NCBI RefSeq assembly: GCF_910592395.1 | Contig: NC_088321.1 | Location: 2,106,001 to 2,170,000 of the forward strand | Length of the DNA: 64,000 nt | Source: Lineus longissimus | Lineage: Eukaryota; Nemertea; Pilidiophora; Heteronemertea; Lineidae | Direction of reading: 5' to 3' | In this document: in pieces, positions 59,576 through 64,000 of the stretch | Position numbering within the stretch: the stretch's first letter is position 1 | Layout of the letters: every line of letters starts with the position of its first letter | Program-made: the position numbers and the translations under genes | The notes under the pieces: generated by a model | What the model was told of the DNA's origin: nothing | What the model saw: only the letters and a program-made list of their open reading frames with translations | Databases searched by the model: none

Positions 59576-60160
59576 AGAGACCTTTCGCTACGCCGTTCCG
59601 AGAACCGCTACACCGAGAACGTTTCTTGTTCCCGATCCCGTTCCCGGAAACACTGAAACGCGTTCCGCATGGCCGTCACCGAGAAACAGTTTGGTTTCTA
59701 TGGAGATCGTCGAAATGGCGGCAAACTTGAGACGCCTTGCAAATTTCGCAATTGAAGATGATGAATTTATGGCATTTTATATCAAAAATGAAGTCTTAGG
59801 AGGCAAGGAAAATACGTTTGCGCCAGCGTGTGCATCCAATGCATGCTGCTATAAATGACTGATTTACGACCGCTTAACATGCTTAATAGGGCGATTCGGG
59901 GCAGTATGAACTTGTTTTCCCCTTCTAAAACACAGTCTCTCCACTTTACATACTACTTCGGGTGCCTTACCGCAATAGAATCCCACAAATTCGTCATTTT
60001 TTTTCTTTAACCACTGTAAACAGACGCCGAGAAAAACAGGCCTCATTCACGGAATCCAGAACGGGAACGGGCAAAGCTGCTCATCAATCGATGACGTCAT
60101 ACGCAAAACGCGATCGTTCTCGATCGATTTCTCGGCGGAACGGCGTAGCGAAAGGTCCCT
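59576..60160 (+). mobile_element. TIR element, AGRGACCTTTCGCTACGCCG ends, about 585 bp
   Basis: Left AGAGACCTTTCGCTACGCCG then TTCCG; right CGGAACGGCGTAGCGAAAGG then TCCCT. The interior has a short frame (ANLRRLANFAIEDDEFMAFY) that might be a transposase remnant, but this was not recognised. Confidence 0.85.
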
Positions 60161-60164
60161 ATTC

Positions 60165-60700
60165 TCGAACTACACCTTCCACCATGGACCACCCAGGCTC
60201 CCCAAGTCTGGTGTCCTCGAAAGCACTCATTCAGCCCCTTCCATTTTGGGAAAACATTCAATCAGAAATGGAAAACATTTGTGACACCCCGTATATGTGT
60301 ATTTATGTGAAGATGTCGGATATTCCATTGTAATTAAAAGTAGAAATTATTTTATCAACAACATCATTAAACTGCTGCAGTACGAAGTTGTTTCTTAAAA
60401 ATATCAATTCAGAAAACAAAACCCCTTTAAACTAAAAGTAACACGTGTTCACCCATTCTGAATTACATCAACAAGAATTGACCTCTCAGTCCCAAAAAAC
60501 TGATTGGTTCATTTCCAATGAGCAAGCGGAAAGCAGAATTCGACACTTTCGATAAACTGGGATCCATAATTAATTATATCTTTTAAAAAGCATAAACGAT
60601 AACCTGCTCAGTGTCAGGAGCATTTCGGCTTACTGTTTGTTGCTTTGATTTCAAGTGTCCATTTACCCTAATCAGTAATAATAACGTCGCCATTTTTTAG
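60165..60700 (+). other. Intergenic segment without recognised elements
   Basis: No repeat or coding signal seen. Confidence 0.5.
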
Positions 60701-60708
60701 GTGCGTCG

Positions 60709-60931
60709 TTAAATAACACTTTCCGCTACCCTAGCGGGCATTTTGGTAACTAAAGGTAGCACTGGATCGATTTCGGCGGCTGCTGTATCTTTGGCTTCAC
60801 AAGGTGATCCCTCATTATCTGGCTTGTTGGTGGCGGCTGTGGTCGCTTGGGTACGAATTGGTTGAGGAGATATTAGGACTCCCCAATCTGCTCTGCGATC
60901 CTTTATGGCTAGGGTACGAACAAGGGAACGA
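60709..60931 (-). CDS. Candidate C-terminal exon, unrecognised protein
   Basis: On the minus strand a pyrimidine-rich acceptor (GTTCGTACCCTAG) precedes a frame reading IKDRRADWGVLISPQPIRTQ and on to MPARVAESVI and a TAA at 60,709. Composition is hydrophilic, rich in T, A, P and E, like a cytoplasmic or disordered tail. No homologue recognised. It may be an alternative last exon to the one at 61,016-61,199. Confidence 0.3.
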
Positions 60932-61015
60932 ACGGTCGATCTTTGATCAAGGGGTATACTTCGACTCTTCAGTATCATACCTCAATGCGATTCAGCCTCA
61001 CCTTGGGTCAGACGT

Positions 61016-61199
61016 TTAGGGAGAATCAATTTGGTGATCCGATTTCTGGTTGCGGCTAACTGGGTCTACTCTGGCGTCCGATTCCAGACCATTAGCGTAC
61101 TCTTCCATATAAGGCTGCGGCTGGGAACGAACATCGCCGTACTGGGTCCTCGTTTGATAAGTGGGCAGTGACACCGCATCCAGATTTTGATGATGAGTT
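61016..61199 (-). CDS. Candidate C-terminal exon, unrecognised protein
   Basis: Minus-strand acceptor TTAGTTATTTCAG, then a frame in phase 2 reading THHQNLDAVSLPTYQTRTQY, QPQPYMEEYANGLESDARVD and NQKSDHQIDSP before a stop at 61,016. Low-complexity, polar C-terminal-tail composition. A good donor sequence (CAAG/GTGAGG) lies shortly after the stop. Upstream exons were not found. Confidence 0.3.
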
Positions 61200-61259
61200 C
61201 TGAAATAACTAATTGGTACACCCAAGAATTGTCTGTGTAATAACAGACACATTTCAATC

Positions 61260-62058
61260 GTTAGGGTAAATTAATCTACGTCATTAAAGCAACACCAACA
61301 TTCAAAATGTTTGAAAGGAATAATCAGGGCATTAAAATATCATTATCAATCGCCCTTTTTAAAAACCATACTACCAATCCAGACCTTAGATCCAAATCAA
61401 ATGAAATGTATGGAAATCCATCCCCTTCCAGACCGTTCAAGATATTCTAAAGAAACAATTAACTGACGGCAATACTCTGTACAACAGATTAAGATTTAGG
61501 CCTCAATTAACGGTACTTAATTCAGACTGTGTAATAATACTTTAATATCACTTCTATAAGACCATCTAATGAACTTTAACAAAGGAATGATTGCGACTGC
61601 GGGATATCCTTTGACTTCCGCAGCTGTAACGTAAACTGTAAGACTTCACAAGCACTGAAGCTGTCTTATCACTTTCTATTTGCTACGTATATTTGGGTTG
61701 TGTTGAAATTCACGAAAATGGTCTTATATTTGTGATTTTACAGTATTTCGCCTTCTTTGCGTGTACTGTGAAAATTGTTGGTAGTTTTTTCAATAAAACT
61801 TGTGTTTAAAACTGACGTGTTTTTGGTTCCTTCGACTTCAACTTGATCCTTTTATTTGAAACATGGAAAATAGTTGTCAGTTCAGAGTTTACTAGTTATA
61901 TCTGCAGTTTTGTTTCAAACTATTTATTAATCTTTAGCCGCAGCACGGTTTGCAAACAGCAAACTTTATTCCATGAATCTTTAATGCAGTTATCGACAGA
62001 CTTTCGAACATGCAGATTACCGGTAACTAGTTAACTTATTCTGAGCTGACGAACTATC
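61260..62058 (+). other. Intergenic segment, AT-rich, one AATAAA
   Basis: Apart from the AATAAA at 61,793 nothing was recognised. Confidence 0.5.
61793..61798 (+). promoter_or_regulatory. Candidate poly(A) signal
   Basis: AATAAA in TTTTTTCAATAAAACTTGTG followed by a GT/T-rich stretch. Suggests a + strand transcript end, but no convincing + strand terminal exon was found just upstream. Confidence 0.25.
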
Positions 62059-62060
62059 AA

Positions 62061-62277
62061 CACTCTTAGAAATAAAGGTTTTCATGATCTTCTATGGGCA
62101 CGAATCTTTCTATTCTCCAGAAAACCTTAGAGATTTCCAAGGTTTTCAGGAAAACGGAAAAGGTTCTTCGGCTTAAAATGATCTAAAATCCTTCTTGGTG
62201 CTTTTCTATCTGATTTAGAAAACCGGAAGGGGTTTGTAACACGTGCCACATTTTGAAAACCTTTAATTCTAAGAGTG
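62061..62277 (+). mobile_element. MITE with CACTCTTAGAAATAAAGGTT ends
   Basis: Left CACTCTTAGAAATAAAGGTT and right AACCTTTAATTCTAAGAGTG; 217 bp, TIR about 24 bp. Confidence 0.88.
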
Positions 62278-62279
62278 GA

Positions 62280-62960
62280 TCCAGGAGGGTATATGGCATG
62301 TTGTCCATTTGCAAACTAATTCAATTGTTGTTGTTGTGTTGAATGTTTATCTTCATGCTCAGCCATTAATACATTTTTCTTCAAAGCTTGTATTATGTGC
62401 AGCATTGAGTTTGTGAGCAAAGTTACCAGACATCGTTGGTTAATTTGCTGAACAACTTGTTTTTCACCATTTTGTATAGCGTGAACTATTCATGTGTGGC
62501 AGAAGTATTCATATTTGATGCTATTTCTGTTCAATTGCTGGTAAAATGTCAAAAAGGGTCTTTGAAACTGTTCAAATAGGCTTGCCTATTCCGAGACGAA
62601 CAGATCATTTCAAAGTTCCTCCTTTGACGTTTTCACCAGTAATTGTACACATCAAACTTGCACTCTTCAGCGCAACACATAAAAACTTTACACTATTCAC
62701 TTGGTATTACACAAGTTGTTCAGTAAACTGATCAAAGAACTCTGACGACATTGCTCACTAAACCTCAATTGGCACATAATATTAGCCTTGAAGACTAATA
62801 ATGTATTGATAGTTGAACATTAAGATAACAATTCAACTCAATAACAATAACAATTGAACTTTGCAAAGGATTACAAGCCTTATACACTCCTGGATCAACG
62901 GATTTTTCCCAAAAAAAGGGGGACCGTCAGAATATAGGCTATCTCCAAAAACGTCAAAAA
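62280..62960 (+). other. Intergenic or intronic segment without recognised elements
   Basis: AT-rich; only short frames. Confidence 0.5.
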
Positions 62961-62968
62961 AAAACTCG

Positions 62969-63115
62969 AGCGTGACCTCGCTTCGTAACTTTTCAACTAT
63001 TTAAAAGAAAAAAGTTACGAGGCGAGGTCACGCATGATTTCTTTTTCGGCATTTGTGGACTTAGCGTATTTTTCAAAAATAAAACATGGAAAAAGTTACG
63101 GAGCGGAGTCACGCT
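62969..63115. repeat. GTCACGC/GCGTGAC hairpin plus third arm
   Basis: GCGTGACCTCGCTTCGTAAC pairs with GTTACGAGGCGAGGTCACGC 20 nt away; a third copy (GTTACGGAGCGGAGTCACGC) lies at 63,096. Confidence 0.85.
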
Positions 63116-63119
63116 GATT

Positions 63120-63600
63120 ATTTTTTAGCCTGCTGTGGACTTAGTACAATTTTGAAGAAAAACGACAGAACAGAAATGGTTTTCGGACTTAGAATAATTT
63201 TAAAAACTTTATTCAGGTGTCGAAGAGAAAGTGATTTTTGGACTTAGGATATTTTCAAGAAATCGTTCAGGAGACAATCATAAAATCCAAGAAGAAAACA
63301 GATTGAATCATTAGTTTATTGATTCATTACTGTTTAATGGATTGTTGGAAGTTGTTTAGAGATTATTGAAAGACATGTCCAAAGACAAATAAGAAGAAAA
63401 TCAAAAAAGATTTTTTGATATTTGTTAGTGCGCTAACTGACCTCGTAACCTTTGGCGAAAGAAGGAAGATATGATATCAATTATAACGTTTATTAATTCA
63501 CTTTCAAAACATACAGAAGAAAGAAGAAGGTTACAGACAAAAAGGAAATATAAAGTCGGATTCGAATGGCATTCGTGTCAATTAAAACATTGTAGTAGTC
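63120..63600 (-). other. Probable 3' UTR and downstream flank of the right-hand gene
   Basis: AT-rich; minus-strand AATAAA near 63,488. A repeated GGACTTAG(A/G) motif occurs at about 63,057, 63,131, 63,187 and 63,240. Confidence 0.35.
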
Positions 63601-63616
63601 ATACGTAAGGCTTTCA

Positions 63617-63653
63617 TCATGGCGTTGGTTTGTTCAACTCGAACATGAAGGAC
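63617..63653 (-). CDS. Terminal coding exon of the same gene
   Basis: Acceptor TATATTTGCAG. The join completes an arginine codon and gives SFMFELNKPTP followed by TGA at 63,617-63,619. A minus-strand AATAAA near 63,488-63,493 could be its poly(A) signal. Confidence 0.42.
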
Positions 63654-63717
63654 CTGCAAATATACAAAATAAAACGAGAGATTAAAATACGGCAGCATAG
63701 GTAAGACGGTACTACAC

Positions 63718-63794
63718 CTGTACAGATCAAGTCTGAAGGCATCTCGCCACTGTTTGACTTGAGGAAAATCAACATCACTGGAGCGATATGGGTC
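63718..63794 (-). CDS. Penultimate exon of a gene entering from the right
   Basis: Acceptor CTATTGATTTTCAG and donor CTGTACAG/GTGTAG bound a 77-nt exon reading DPYRSSDVDFPQVKQWRDAF RLDLY in phase 0 (amphipathic, coding-like). It joins in phase to the next exon. Product not recognised. Confidence 0.45.
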
Positions 63795-64000
63795 CTGAAA
63801 ATCAATAGGCCGAATATGAAAATAAATTTCGGCCATTTTGAAAAGACCTTTTCACAGGCAGCGTCAGATTACCACGAAATATTAAAGTCATTAAAAAAAT
63901 CATCATCAAAAACATTCAGAATATCATGAACTTTGAAAGGCATGGGCAACTTCAAGTAAATTGCTTGATTAAGCTTGTCTATTTTTACTTTTATGTCCTA

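Overview
The window is a eukaryotic, almost certainly animal, nuclear contig. Genes are split by many GT-AG introns, and the non-coding sequence is packed with short inverted-repeat elements (MITEs), tRNA-derived SINEs, a non-LTR retrotransposon remnant and many tandem repeats. The gene content (an axonemal dynein and a type II membrane GT31 glycosyltransferase) and repeat style suggest an invertebrate with motile cilia, probably marine. The species cannot be named from sequence alone.

Positions 1-49,440 (+ strand) carry the 3' third of an inner-arm axonemal dynein heavy chain, most like DNAH6. Twenty coding exons were joined by hand and keep one open frame of 1,387 codons plus stop, ending at 48,778. 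They encode the distal stalk, the microtubule-binding domain, the return stalk helix, AAA5, AAA6 and the C-terminal domain. The 5' two thirds lie upstream of the window. Intron 16 (19,157-46,295, 27.1 kb) is exceptional. It contains a complete GT31 glycosyltransferase gene on the opposite strand (CDS 23,822-25,168) and ends in a 179-bp tandem array of partial copies of the following exon, each intact copy with its own 3' splice site. Intron 8 begins with the reverse arrangement: extra copies of the end of exon 8, each with its 5' splice site.

The dominant repeat is a TA-flanked pogo/Tigger-like MITE (ends CAGTAGAACCTC and GGTTCCACTG), with about 30 copies between 230 and 50,050 and none seen after that. 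Its internal 18-bp array unit is the exact reverse complement of its own terminal-repeat core, and in one copy the unit is repeated 31 times. Several other MITE families are present. Two are seen inserted into pogo copies at TTAA with duplicated TTAA, so their boundaries are visible directly.

Positions 50,050-64,000 look different: a roughly 180-bp satellite in direct and inverted blocks, CCAGCTGG-centred minisatellites, palindromic elements, and only candidate exons. These are a signal-peptide plus cysteine-rich exon (- strand, near 57.1 kb), possible C-terminal exons (- strand, 60.7-61.2 kb), and two spliced terminal exons of a gene entering from the right (- strand, 63.6-63.8 kb). None was assigned to a family.

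All calls come from reading the sequence. No database search was possible.
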